DNA from: Chryseobacterium gleum
GTDB taxonomy: Bacteria; Bacteroidota; Bacteroidia; Flavobacteriales_D; Crocinitomicaceae
Assembly (NCBI GenBank): GCA_945882095.1
Contig: CAMCWF010000001.1
Coordinates: 62,001-126,000, forward strand
Direction: 5' to 3'
DNA length: 64,000 nt
Part shown: positions 35,809-45,086 of the stretch, piece after piece
Position numbering within the stretch: the stretch's first letter is position 1
How the letters are laid out: every line of letters begins with the position of its first letter
The notes under the pieces: generated by a model
Seen by the model: only the letters and a program-made list of their open reading frames with translations
Told to the model about the DNA's origin: nothing
The model's database searches: none
Position numbers and translations under genes: made by a program

Positions 35809-37499
35809 TAGTCTACGTTGTCATGTAAATAACTGTTGTTTCCAAGACCACTTTCGCCATTGTTGTTGCTGGACAAACCAAAGCGGCTCACGTTGTTTTC
35901 TTTGCTAGGTGTTTCTTCGCTGACATCAAAATTTCTTCTCATGTAAGCCGGCTCATTTTCAAATTCCATGATGCTTTCCGCATTTTGAATTTTGGAAGTG
36001 ATTTCTTGAAGTTTTGCAACTCTTTCCTCGTTTCTTCTTTGTGCTTCTTCAGGGAGAACGGTAGATTGAATTCTATAATTGCGAACTTTTTCCGCCGCAT
36101 CGTCTTCCAATACGTGTCGAATCACTTCTGGCTGTGCTGCTTTGGGTGCCTCAGGTTGTTGTACATTCCCAACAGGGTTAAGTTCTTCGGTTAAATCAAA
36201 AATGGTTGGGTTAACGTTTTCCACATTCCATTCAATGGTTGAATTGGAATCATATACTTCATTACTTCCAAACAAATCATGTTTGATGGTGTTTACGGAT
36301 TCCGGTTTCACAGGAGCTGACTGCGGTTGACTCATGAAGGTGTTGGTATCCAAAACTTCAGGTGCAGCGGGCGCCTCGTTTACAGTCTCCTCGTTTACCA
36401 AATAAGGCTCTTGAATGGTCTCTGTAGGTATGGATTGCGTTTGCGCAGATTGTAAAGGGGAGTTTAATGGAGAAACGATTTCTTTTTTCAAGTCTTCGTC
36501 AAGCACCATTACTTTTCTTTCTGGGGCAACGTACGTTGAATTTTCATTGGAAGAAAATCCAGTGGCAATAATGGTAATGCTCAATTTTTCACCAAGTGTT
36601 GTATCTAAACCATGTCCCCAAATTACTTCAGCACATTCACCTGCAGCATCCTGAATAAAATCCGTTATTTCCATAACTTCATCCATCAAGGCTTCTTTTT
36701 CTCCGTAGGTAATGTTCAGAAGGACAAATTTGGCTCCGTGGATGTCATCTTCACTAAGGAGCGGAGAGTTCATTGCGGCTTTTATTGCTTTAAGGGCTCT
36801 GTCATCCCCTTCAGCTGATGCACTTCCCATCAAGGCTTGACCACTGTTTCTAAGTACGGTATTCACATCATTAAAATCCACATTAATGTATCCAGTAACT
36901 GAGATTACCTCAGCGATTCCTTTAGCAGCAATGGCAGAGATGTCATCCGCTTGATGAAATGCTTGAGAAATTACAAGGTTTTTCCCGGTAAATCTTAGTT
37001 TTTCATTGTTAATTACCAAGAGGGTGTCCACATACTGCCTCATGCGGTCCAATCCTTCAGCGGCTTGTAATATTCTACGATGACCTTCTCTATCAAAAGG
37101 CGTGGTCACGATCCCAACGGTCAGGATTCCCAATTCTCTTGCAATTTGTGCAATCACAGGCGCGGCACCTGTACCTGTTCCACCACCCATTCCAGCGGTG
37201 ATGAATACCATTTTTGTATTCTTAGAAAGGATTTCTCTGATTTCTTCGATGTTTTCTAAGGCAGCATTCATACCAATTTCAGGAATCATACCTGCCCCTC
37301 TTCCTTCGGTCAAGGTTTTTCCCAATTGTATTTTATAAGGAACGGGAGAGGTGTCAAGGGCTTGACAATCGGTATTACAAACGATAAAGTCAACACCTTT
37401 AATTCCTTGGGTATACATATAATTTACGGCATTGCTTCCACCGCCACCTACGCCAATTACTTTAATGATGGCTGACATTTCTTTAGGGATATCGAACAT
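35808..37499 (-). CDS. ftsZ: Cell division protein FtsZ
   Basis: Tubulin-like GTPase that builds the division ring. Within the 563 residues are the nucleotide-binding start VIGVGGGGSNAVNYM, the GTP signature AGMGGGTGTGAAP and the T7 loop NVDFNDV. The tubulin-like core ends near residue 320. A long, acidic, low-complexity linker of over 200 residues follows, then the terminal peptide SYLHDNVD, the Bacteroidota version of the tail that binds FtsA. The long linker is a feature of this phylum and makes it bigger than E. coli FtsZ (383). Confidence 0.97.
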   Translation of the reverse strand: MFDIPKEMSAIIKVIGVGGGGSNAVNYMYTQGIKGVDFIVCNTDCQALDTSPVPYKIQLGKTLTEGRGAGMIPEIGMNAALENIEEIREILSKNTKMVFITAGMGGGTGTGAAPVIAQIARELGILTVGIVTTPFDREGHRRILQAAEGLDRMRQYVDTLLVINNEKLRFTGKNLVISQAFHQADDISAIAAKGIAEVISVTGYINVDFNDVNTVLRNSGQALMGSASAEGDDRALKAIKAAMNSPLLSEDDIHGAKFVLLNITYGEKEALMDEVMEITDFIQDAAGECAEVIWGHGLDTTLGEKLSITIIATGFSSNENSTYVAPERKVMVLDEDLKKEIVSPLNSPLQSAQTQSIPTETIQEPYLVNEETVNEAPAAPEVLDTNTFMSQPQSAPVKPESVNTIKHDLFGSNEVYDSNSTIEWNVENVNPTIFDLTEELNPVGNVQQPEAPKAAQPEVIRHVLEDDAAEKVRNYRIQSTVLPEEAQRRNEERVAKLQEITSKIQNAESIMEFENEPAYMRRNFDVSEETPSKENNVSRFGLSSNNNGESGLGNNSYLHDNVD

Positions 37500-37516
37500 T
37501 TCTATTTTAATTTAAA

Positions 37517-38890
37517 TTATTTATTATCGTTGTTTTCATCTTCTTTTAGGAAAAAATCTTCCATTTTCTTCAATCCTTCTTTGGATAACAATTTGGAGAA
37601 GAAGTTTCCTCTTTTACGCACGTCTGTGTGGGTTCTCACTTCACTGATTGGAGATGTACTTTCTTGGTAACCACCTCTTTCATGATTTTCAAAAGCTTTT
37701 AATACAAGTCCAATTCCGGTGGCATACATTGGGCTTTTGATGTCTTCAATTTGGTTGGTATTGGCCAGGTGTTCAGTTGGGTAACCGATTCTGGTATCCA
37801 AGCCAGTAACATACTCTATTAACTGCGGAAGGTGTTTTAATTGTGAACCGCCTCCTGTGACAACAATCCCACCAATGAGTTTGTCTTCAAAACCAGAATT
37901 CTGAATTTCCACAAAAACCATCTCAATGATCTCTTCCATTCGCGCTTGAATGATTCCGGCTAAGGTAGACAACCTAATTTCTTTAGGTTCCCGCCCTCTT
38001 AAACCTGGAATGCACACCAATTCATTTTCTTTGCTCTCACTTGCCAAAGCGCTTCCAAACTTCACCTTCACAGCTTCGGCATTTCGCTGTAGGATTTTAC
38101 ATCCTGACTTGATGTCTTCGGTAATTGCATTTCCTCCAAAAGGAATCACTGCGGTATGACGGATGATGCCTTCATAAAATATGGCCACATCGGTTGTACC
38201 TCCACCAATGTCTACAAGCACGACACCTGCTTCTTTTTCTTCTTGGCTTAATACAGCTTCTGCAGACGCAATGGGTTCCAATATAATTTCATTAATGCTT
38301 AAACCCGATCTTTCGACACAGGTTTTTATGTTGGTTACATTGGATACGTGACCTGTTAGGATGTGAAAGTTTGCTTCCAAGCGAACACCCGCCATCCCGA
38401 TTGGGTCCTTAATGCCTTGCTCGTTATCCACAATGTATTCCTGAGGAAATACAGAAATAATTTCTTCACCTGGTTTCATAACCAAACGGTACATATCATC
38501 GATGAGTGCGTCAACGTCTCTTTGGGAAATTTCACCCACATCTGAGTTTCGGGTATAAATACCGCGATGCTGAATGCTTTTGATGTGTTGACCTGCGATT
38601 CCTACATTTACGTTGTTAATCACCAAATTCCCAGACAAAACTCGTTCTTGCGCACTTTGTACAGCCAAAATAATAGATTGAATGGTCTTTTCGATGTTCG
38701 AAACCACTCCGCGCATCACGCCATTGGACTCACTCTTACCCATGGAAATGATTTCAATTTTTCCATGTTCGTTTTTAACACCCACGAAACAAGCAATCTT
38801 GGTCGTACCTATATCCAACCCGATCATTACATTTACCTTTCGAGTGGCCTTAGTTTCCGCCCCGTTTTCTACATACGATTTGTCCATCAT
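37517..38890 (-). CDS. ftsA: Cell division protein FtsA
   Basis: Actin-like protein that anchors FtsZ to the membrane. The 457-residue protein has the ATPase signature MIGLDIGTTKIACFVG, the 1C domain after GGSN-like turns, VVLVDIGGGTTDVAIFYEG and GGIVVTGGGSQLKHLP. The C-terminus is Lys-rich (FFSKLLSKEGLKKMEDFF), consistent with the amphipathic membrane-binding helix. The ATG at 38890 overlaps ftsQ by 41 bases; a start at 38827 would leave the domain intact but remove 21 variable residues, so the start is not certain. Confidence 0.96.
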   Translation of the reverse strand: MMDKSYVENGAETKATRKVNVMIGLDIGTTKIACFVGVKNEHGKIEIISMGKSESNGVMRGVVSNIEKTIQSIILAVQSAQERVLSGNLVINNVNVGIAGQHIKSIQHRGIYTRNSDVGEISQRDVDALIDDMYRLVMKPGEEIISVFPQEYIVDNEQGIKDPIGMAGVRLEANFHILTGHVSNVTNIKTCVERSGLSINEIILEPIASAEAVLSQEEKEAGVVLVDIGGGTTDVAIFYEGIIRHTAVIPFGGNAITEDIKSGCKILQRNAEAVKVKFGSALASESKENELVCIPGLRGREPKEIRLSTLAGIIQARMEEIIEMVFVEIQNSGFEDKLIGGIVVTGGGSQLKHLPQLIEYVTGLDTRIGYPTEHLANTNQIEDIKSPMYATGIGLVLKAFENHERGGYQESTSPISEVRTHTDVRKRGNFFSKLLSKEGLKKMEDFFLKEDENNDNK

Positions 38891-39653
38891 ATTTTAAATT
38901 AATTTCCGAATATTTTTCCCAACCTTCATAAGGCAATCCTTCCTTGTAAAAAATCTTCAAACGCTCAAATTTTTCACGAACTTGTTCATCACTGTTAGCG
39001 GTTCCAAACACAATTTTTTGGTCACCAATCAATGGGATTAGGATGAAATCTCCGTCCTTTTCCAAATAAACCTGCCCTATCAATGGATGTAAAATCGGAT
39101 CCGTACAAACATAATTTGAAATTCGATACATATCGTCGAGTTTTTTAATATTTTTCAAGGAATCGTTGTTAATAATTACTTGGGTATTTTGAAGCCTCAA
39201 ATTTTCATTGATATGTCCAGAAAACACCAACACACGCGCGGTATGTAAATCGGATTTTGAAATCGTAAACCCTTCGCTGTCAATATAGTAAGAGGCTCCG
39301 CTCGTTGTAAATATGCGTGCAATGGGTTTGCGCAGTTCCACTTCAATTTTCCATTTTCCTCCCAGGTATTTGAACACACGCACCGTTTTTACCTCTTCCA
39401 TTTTCCGGATTTCACTTTCAATCTCTCCAATTTTGAGTTCACTCGACTCCATTTTGTCGTGAAAAAGATGCAAACGAACGATGCGGTTAAACAATTCTTG
39501 TCGATTTAAAAAGGCTTCTCCTCCTTCCACATGAATCACAATTTTTGGTTCATCTAAAATTCTTTTTTTGGCCTTAGCCAACGACATCACCAACAGCCCA
39601 ATGCTCAATAGGGCAAACATTGCAATCAAGGTAATTTTAAGCCATTTTTTCAT
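38850..39653 (-). CDS. ftsQ: Cell division protein FtsQ-like
   Basis: A 267-residue bitopic membrane protein: a cytoplasmic start, one helix (ITLIAMFALLSIGLLVMSLA), then an external part. The external part has a POTRA-like segment around VIHVEGGEAFLNRQELF and MEEVKTVRVFKYLGGKWKIEVELRKPIARI, and the beta domain with SYYIDSEGFTISKS. It links the ring to septal wall synthesis. The position between murC (4-base overlap) and ftsA supports the call even though the family diverges quickly. Confidence 0.9.
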   Translation of the reverse strand: MKKWLKITLIAMFALLSIGLLVMSLAKAKKRILDEPKIVIHVEGGEAFLNRQELFNRIVRLHLFHDKMESSELKIGEIESEIRKMEEVKTVRVFKYLGGKWKIEVELRKPIARIFTTSGASYYIDSEGFTISKSDLHTARVLVFSGHINENLRLQNTQVIINNDSLKNIKKLDDMYRISNYVCTDPILHPLIGQVYLEKDGDFILIPLIGDQKIVFGTANSDEQVREKFERLKIFYKEGLPYEGWEKYSEINLKYDGQIVCRKRGGN

Positions 39654-41032
39654 GGTTGGGTATCATTTAATGCTAAAATTTCTTTAATAGGGAGCACCAA
39701 ACGATCGATGTCACCCGCTCCGATGCAAACCACAACGGCATCGCGCACCCCTTTCATTTTCTCCAACAAAAGGCTTTTGTCTACAAGTATTTTGTTTCGA
39801 TTGGGTATTTTTGTTAGCAGCCATTCTGAATCAATGGTTTGGATGGGTTTTTCTCGAGCGGGATAAATGGGCAAAAGTATGACCTCATCCAAAAGTGCCA
39901 ATTCTCGACCAAAATCATCCCCGAAATCTCGGGTTCTCGTGAAAAGATGGGGTTGAAAAATGCCAATGAGTTTCTTATTGGGATAAAGCGCCCTGAGTGA
40001 TGAAACCAATCGATTTATTTCGGTTGGATGGTGGGCATAATCGTCGATAAATTGAATGTTGTTTCCTTGGTAAATCCACTCAAACCTTCGTTTTAGTCCT
40101 CTAAAACTTTCAAAAGCAGGTAAAAACGTCTGTGGGTTGTATCCAATTTCAAGTAGCAACGCAATGGCTGCCAAAGCATTCTCAGCATTATGTATTCCTG
40201 CTATTCCTATGGAGACATCGTAAAAATTCCCTTTAGGTGTCCTAATGTCAATCAAACATCCCGTAGGCGCTTGTCGAATGTTAAAGACAGAATAGGTGGC
40301 GGAAATCGATTCCACGGCATAAGTCACTTGTCGACAAAGGGCATGGAGTTGAATGCCTTCTTTAACCACCAAAACACCGTTCGGATCGATTTTCAGCGCG
40401 TACTGGCGAAATCCTTCAAAAAATTTATCATGGGTGCCATAAATATCGAGATGATCGGGGTCCACATTGGTGACAATGGATGCGAAGGGGGACAAATGCA
40501 GGAAGGAGCGGTCAAATTCATCGGCTTCAACGACGGTATATCTGGCCTTCTCATGGATAAGAAAGTTGCTGTTAAAATTGGCAGCAATGGCACCTAGGAA
40601 CGCATTGCATTTGTCTTGTGTATTGCTTAAAAGGTAGGCAACCATGGCAGATGTCGTAGACTTACCATGTGTCCCGGCAACGCACAAACTGTCTGACATG
40701 CGGGTAATGGTGCCGAGTGCTTCTGCGCGCTTCATCAATTTAAATCCCTTTTGTTCAAACAGGGTCCTAAGTACATTGGATTCAGGAATGGCCGGTGTAT
40801 ATACAACCTCTGTAGTATCTGGTGTGAATAGGTCGTACTGTGACAGCCATTCATCTTGGTAGGATACTGAAACGCCTTCCTTTTCCAGGGTTTCTGTAAG
40901 GTCGGTTGTTACCTTATCATATCCCCATACCTTGTAACCAAAATGCAGAAAATACCTGGCGACGGCGGACATGCCTATGCCTCCAACGCCGATGAAAAAA
41001 ATGTGTTTGTTAGGTGTCTTTTGGGTTGTCAT
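39650..41032 (-). CDS. murC: UDP-N-acetylmuramate--L-alanine ligase
   Basis: Adds L-Ala to UDP-MurNAc, the first stem-peptide step. I start it at the ATG at 41032, whose ATGA overlaps the murG stop; 460 residues. It has the Rossmann opening FIGVGGIGMSAVARYFLHFG, the ATP loop GTHGKSTTSAMVA, the ligase helix HNAENALAAIALL and the motif DDYAHHPTEI. The order murG-murC-ftsQ is the standard dcw order. Confidence 0.97.
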   Translation of the reverse strand: MTTQKTPNKHIFFIGVGGIGMSAVARYFLHFGYKVWGYDKVTTDLTETLEKEGVSVSYQDEWLSQYDLFTPDTTEVVYTPAIPESNVLRTLFEQKGFKLMKRAEALGTITRMSDSLCVAGTHGKSTTSAMVAYLLSNTQDKCNAFLGAIAANFNSNFLIHEKARYTVVEADEFDRSFLHLSPFASIVTNVDPDHLDIYGTHDKFFEGFRQYALKIDPNGVLVVKEGIQLHALCRQVTYAVESISATYSVFNIRQAPTGCLIDIRTPKGNFYDVSIGIAGIHNAENALAAIALLLEIGYNPQTFLPAFESFRGLKRRFEWIYQGNNIQFIDDYAHHPTEINRLVSSLRALYPNKKLIGIFQPHLFTRTRDFGDDFGRELALLDEVILLPIYPAREKPIQTIDSEWLLTKIPNRNKILVDKSLLLEKMKGVRDAVVVCIGAGDIDRLVLPIKEILALNDTQP

Positions 41033-42126
41033 TTTTTCAGTTGATTCAAACAAATTTGGACAATTTCTTTGGTGGCATTGGGCAGGCTTAGTTTGCGTAT
41101 TTCCGAAGCCAACAACGCAAGCTGATTTTGGTCTTCCAAGGTGCCTTTTAGCACATTGATCAATTCTGCGGCGGCATCTGTATCTTTGAGTAGAATGGCT
41201 GCATTTTTCGTGGACAATGCTTCTGCATTTTTAGTTTGGTGGTCTTCGGACACATTGGGCGATGGAACCAAAACACAAGGTTTGCCTACGATGGCCAATT
41301 CAGAAATTGAAGTCGCTCCAGCCCTTGAAACAATAAAATCAGCTGCAGCATATGCCAAATCCATGCGATCCAAGAAAGGTCGAAGTACAACATTTTCCGG
41401 CAAGATTAACGACTCCAATTCTTGATGATACACCTTGCCACATTGCCAAAGAAATTGAATGTCTGTTAATGTTTCGATGGTTTCAAAGTGATTTTTCATG
41501 GCTTGGTTCAGGGTCCTTGCTCCGAGACTTCCGCCCATAACCAAAACTGTTTTTTTACTGCGCTTAAGATGATGGTATTCCAATCCCAAGTCTTTTTTTG
41601 ACGCCAAGTCGAGGATGTCTTGTCGAACAGGGTTCCCTGTTAGGTAAATTTTATCTTTTGGAAAGTAACGATCCATGTTTTCGTAAGCAACGCAGATGGC
41701 TTTGGCTTTCTTCGCGAGGAGTAAATTTGTTTTTCCTGGAAGGGAATTTTGCTCCTGAATAACGGTGGGTATTTTCAACCAATTGGCCATTTTTAGGGTT
41801 GGACCACTGGCATACCCCCCTACTCCAATCACCAATTCAGGTTGAAATGCGGTGATGATTTTTCTAGCATCCCATAGACTTGAGAATATTTTCCATGGCA
41901 ATCCGATGTTTTTCCATGGTTTTGAGCGATTAAACCCGGCAATTTTAAGTCCTTGAATTTTAAATCCTGCCGCGGGAACTTTTTCCATTTCCATTCTGCC
42001 CATGGCACCAATGAAAAGGATTTCAATGTTTGGGAAGGTGTTCTTCAATTCTTCTGCAATGGCTAGGGCTGGATAGACATGTCCACCGGTTCCGCCTCCT
42101 GAGATAATTACACGCTTTACAGTCAT
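41029..42126 (-). CDS. murG: Undecaprenyldiphospho-muramoylpentapeptide beta-N-acetylglucosaminyltransferase
   Basis: Converts lipid I to lipid II by adding GlcNAc on the cytoplasmic face. The 365-residue GT28 enzyme has the N-terminal loop ISGGGTGGHVYPALAIAEEL, a second Gly-rich loop VLVMGGSLGARTLNQAM and the donor-site stretch SRAGATSISELAIVGKPCVLVP. It overlaps ftsW and murC by 4 bases each, a sign of translational coupling. Confidence 0.97.
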   Translation of the reverse strand: MTVKRVIISGGGTGGHVYPALAIAEELKNTFPNIEILFIGAMGRMEMEKVPAAGFKIQGLKIAGFNRSKPWKNIGLPWKIFSSLWDARKIITAFQPELVIGVGGYASGPTLKMANWLKIPTVIQEQNSLPGKTNLLLAKKAKAICVAYENMDRYFPKDKIYLTGNPVRQDILDLASKKDLGLEYHHLKRSKKTVLVMGGSLGARTLNQAMKNHFETIETLTDIQFLWQCGKVYHQELESLILPENVVLRPFLDRMDLAYAAADFIVSRAGATSISELAIVGKPCVLVPSPNVSEDHQTKNAEALSTKNAAILLKDTDAAAELINVLKGTLEDQNQLALLASEIRKLSLPNATKEIVQICLNQLKK

Positions 42127-43286
42127 GACGCTTGATTTTCTTGGTTCTTAACTGCATTTTGTTTTACAGCGAACGATTGAACAATGCCAATGGACACACA
42201 TGCCATGATGAGTGCCGAACCTCCCATTGCCAAAAAGGGCATGTTTTGTCCTGTCACTGGAAAAACCCCTGTACACACCAACATGTTAATGCTCGCTTGA
42301 GACAGCAAATGCAGTCCGATGGCCATGCAAACATAGGTCTCAAAAAGACTGGTTGACTTCAGTCCAATGCGTATGATGCGATGCAGCAGTACGAGGTACA
42401 TAAAAATGAGTATGATGGCGAACACGGATCCAAATTCTTCTACAAAGCTTGCGTAATAAAAATCAGCGTATGCTTCAGGGATGTATTCTTTTAGTTTTCC
42501 ATCACCGACCCCTTGACCTGTAAATGAACCCGAATGGATGGCGCGCCTGGCATCCAGGGCCTGTGCGTTTTCCAAAACATTTTGATCGGTCCCGATTTTA
42601 TTGGTCATCCGATTTTTCCATGTTTCAAACCGCGGGAGAAGGTTTAATTGAGGGAGTGCGGTATGCACCCCAATGGCAAGCACCAACAATAAAACACCCG
42701 CCATTGCCATGGTCAACAATTTTGAGAATGGAACCTGTCCAATAAAAAGAATGGTCATAGAAAGCGCAAAAAGGAGTAAGGCGGTGGATAAGTTGTCTTT
42801 AAAAATCAATGCGCAAATCACCACGATGGGTATCATGAGCGGAAGAATTCCTTTTTTCCAATCATTCAGGAAAGGTTTATTGCGGACGAGTAATTTCGAT
42901 AAATACAAAAACAAGGCAAGTTTGGCCAAATCGGAGGATTGAAAAGTGATGCCAATCAAAGGAATGGCGACCCAACGTCCTGCCCCATTCACTTCTTTTC
43001 CAAAGAAAAAGGTGAAAATTAGCAAGGCTATTGAGAAATAGTAGCTGAATTTAGCAATCTGGGAAATGTATTTTGAATCCAAACGATGGATAAAGTAGAT
43101 ACTCATAAAACCCAAGACTACATAAATAAAATGTTTGATTAGGTAGTGAAAGGGTGTACTTCCCTCCATTTTCACTAAGATGGGAACAAAACTGTATACG
43201 GTAACTATGGACAATGCCAAAAGCAGCAGGGTAATCACCCAAATAACCATGTCACCTTTAAGGTATTTTTGTAGGAAGGTTTTCAT
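42123..43286 (-). CDS. ftsW: Cell division SEDS-family protein FtsW
   Basis: Polytopic membrane protein that polymerises lipid II at the septum together with its class B PBP partner. I use the ATG at 43286 (MKTFLQKYLKGDMVIW), which overlaps the upstream gene's stop; 387 residues with about ten hydrophobic helices. SEDS-family marks include YFIHRLDSKYISQIAKF, the ARRAIHSGSFTGQGVGDGKLKEYIPEAYADF loop seen in parts, and VEEFGSVFAIILIFMYL. The first ten codons upstream of this ATG lie inside the preceding gene and are not needed. Confidence 0.95.
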   Translation of the reverse strand: MKTFLQKYLKGDMVIWVITLLLLALSIVTVYSFVPILVKMEGSTPFHYLIKHFIYVVLGFMSIYFIHRLDSKYISQIAKFSYYFSIALLIFTFFFGKEVNGAGRWVAIPLIGITFQSSDLAKLALFLYLSKLLVRNKPFLNDWKKGILPLMIPIVVICALIFKDNLSTALLLFALSMTILFIGQVPFSKLLTMAMAGVLLLVLAIGVHTALPQLNLLPRFETWKNRMTNKIGTDQNVLENAQALDARRAIHSGSFTGQGVGDGKLKEYIPEAYADFYYASFVEEFGSVFAIILIFMYLVLLHRIIRIGLKSTSLFETYVCMAIGLHLLSQASINMLVCTGVFPVTGQNMPFLAMGGSALIMACVSIGIVQSFAVKQNAVKNQENQAS

Positions 43287-43735
43287 TGGCCTTGTATCGC
43301 TTTCAGGTAATAGCACAATTCATTTATGGTATCCAGACCTTCTAAACCCATCAACGTAAGAATCAAGGCGCCACGTGTCTGGCCCAGTTCTTCATAGGAA
43401 ATCACTTCTTTAATGTCGTGGCAAACGACAAAATCGCCAGGAAAGAAATTCACGTTTGCATCCCCCATAATGTAGACTTTGGCCACATTGGCAAACTGTT
43501 GAAATCCATTTTCTGCAAGGATATTCAAATAGGCACTTGAAACCACCCAATGGATGGGAAAAGGCATAGAATTCAAAGTCGCCGACAAGGAATCAACCGG
43601 TGCATCCAGCCAGGTAAAGACGTCAAATCCAAAATACTTTCCACGGGGTTGTATTGAGGTCAAAGCCGCCTTTTTAAGGGATTCTTTTCGGTGGACAATT
43701 AAATCCTTTCCGAGGCTGTTCTTTTTAGTTTCCAT
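43283..43735 (-). CDS. Unrecognised protein encoded between murD and ftsW
   Basis: A 150-residue protein with a normal ATG, starting 5 bases after murD and overlapping ftsW by ATGA, so it is built into the operon. It has no signal peptide or clear membrane helix. The N-terminus is basic (RKESLKKAALTSIQPRGKYFGF). The rest alternates predicted strands and helices: PIHWVVSSAYLNILAENGF, VAKVYIMGDANVNFFPGDFVV, RGALILTLMGLEGLDTINEL. This suggests a small Rossmann-like alpha/beta fold. A distant relation to the C-terminal domain of Mur ligases, which shows a similar strand-Gly-Asp pattern, is possible but not established. Murein synthesis or its regulation is the obvious guess from position; I do not recognise the family. 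Confidence 0.75.
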   Translation of the reverse strand: METKKNSLGKDLIVHRKESLKKAALTSIQPRGKYFGFDVFTWLDAPVDSLSATLNSMPFPIHWVVSSAYLNILAENGFQQFANVAKVYIMGDANVNFFPGDFVVCHDIKEVISYEELGQTRGALILTLMGLEGLDTINELCYYLKAIQGQ

Positions 43736-43740
43736 TCGAA

Positions 43741-45084
43741 TTATAAGTTTCTAACCGCTTTTTTAAATTGGTTTCCACGGTCTTCATAATTCTCAAAAAG
43801 GTCAAAACTTGCACAAGCAGGCGAAAGCAATACTGTATCGCTTTTCGATGCCAATTTGTTGGCTAATTTCACAGCTTCTGAAGCGCTTTCTGTTTCTACA
43901 ATGGTATCCACCAACGTTGAAAATGCTTCGATGATTTTTTCGTTGTCTTTTCCTAAACAAACAATGGCTTTCACTTTATCAGCAACAATTGCAGTGAGTT
44001 CCGAGTAGTCATTTCCTTTGTCTACCCCACCTACGATCCAGACGGTAGGATTTTCCATGCTTTCTAGTGCATACCAAGCCGCATTGACATTGGTGGCTTT
44101 TGAATCGTTTATAAAGTCAATGCCATTTACTTTGGCGACGAATTCCAAACGATGCTCTACATTTTCAAAATCCATAAGGCTTTCGCGAACCAATCCGGTA
44201 CGGATCTCCAATAATCTTGCGGCAATTCCTGCTGCGAGTGCGTTTTGGGCGTTGTGTTTGCCTTTAAGGGCGAGGTCATGAATGTTCATAGTTAGTTGTT
44301 GTTTTATGTTTATGATTAGTTGTTTATCGTGAATAAATCCCCCGAACTCAAGTTCTCTTTTAAGGGAGAAAGGGGCTTTGATGGCAGGGGTTTGGGTTTC
44401 GTTTAGGGTCTGCAAAATGGTTTCATCGTCCGCGTTGTAAATAAAACACCCTTCTTCATCCATGTTTTGGAGGATGCGAAACTTAGCTTCTACATATTTT
44501 TCCATTTTGTAATCGTAGCGATCCAAATGATCTGGAGAAATGTTGGTAAGGATTGCGATGTCCGCTTTAAATTCAAACATGTCATCCAATTGAAAGGAGC
44601 TCAGCTCCAAAACAAAATAATCTTGGTCGTCTAGGGCCACTTGCTTTGCATAACTGTGACCCACATTGCCTGCCAGCCCGACGTTTAACCCGGCCTTTTT
44701 TAAGATGTGGTGAATCCAAAGCGTGGTGGTGGTTTTTCCGTTGCTACCTGTAATGCAAATGGTTTTACCTTTAGAAAAGGGTTGGGCAAATTCTATTTCA
44801 GAAATCACGGAAATGCCTTTTTCTTTTAGGGCGACGATAACAGGTACATGGTTTGGAATGCCCGGAGATTTTACAACAAGATCTGCGAGTAGGATTTTTT
44901 CCAAGGAATGCCCATTCCCTTCATACGGAATTTGGTAGGTTTCCAACTCCAGTATGGCAGATGGCTTCAAAGCTCCGATGTCGGAAACGAATACCTCAAA
45001 ACCCTTCATTTTGGCTAAAATGGCAGCACCGACACCGCTTTCCGCAGCGCCCAAGACGACGATATTTTTTACAGTTTCAAACAA
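43741..45084 (-). CDS. murD: UDP-N-acetylmuramoylalanine--D-glutamate ligase
   Basis: Adds D-Glu to UDP-MurNAc-L-Ala. The 447-residue protein shows the N-terminal loop IVVLGAAESGVGAAILA, the ATP loop ITGSNGKTTTTLWIHHIL, the helix KHNAQNALAAGIAARL and the C-terminal LLSPACASFDLFENYEDRG. There is no ATG before the first motif. The best start is TTG at 45084, giving MFETVKNIVVLGAAESG two bases after the mraY stop; a longer TTG reading from 45144 lies within mraY and adds unrelated sequence. Confidence 0.95.
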   Translation of the reverse strand: MFETVKNIVVLGAAESGVGAAILAKMKGFEVFVSDIGALKPSAILELETYQIPYEGNGHSLEKILLADLVVKSPGIPNHVPVIVALKEKGISVISEIEFAQPFSKGKTICITGSNGKTTTTLWIHHILKKAGLNVGLAGNVGHSYAKQVALDDQDYFVLELSSFQLDDMFEFKADIAILTNISPDHLDRYDYKMEKYVEAKFRILQNMDEEGCFIYNADDETILQTLNETQTPAIKAPFSLKRELEFGGFIHDKQLIINIKQQLTMNIHDLALKGKHNAQNALAAGIAARLLEIRTGLVRESLMDFENVEHRLEFVAKVNGIDFINDSKATNVNAAWYALESMENPTVWIVGGVDKGNDYSELTAIVADKVKAIVCLGKDNEKIIEAFSTLVDTIVETESASEAVKLANKLASKSDTVLLSPACASFDLFENYEDRGNQFKKAVRNL

Positions 45085-45086
45085 TT

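Noticed and set aside
36000-36650. ORFs on the plus strand inside the ftsZ linker
   Set aside because: They are antisense shadows of the low-complexity linker with no start context or family motif.
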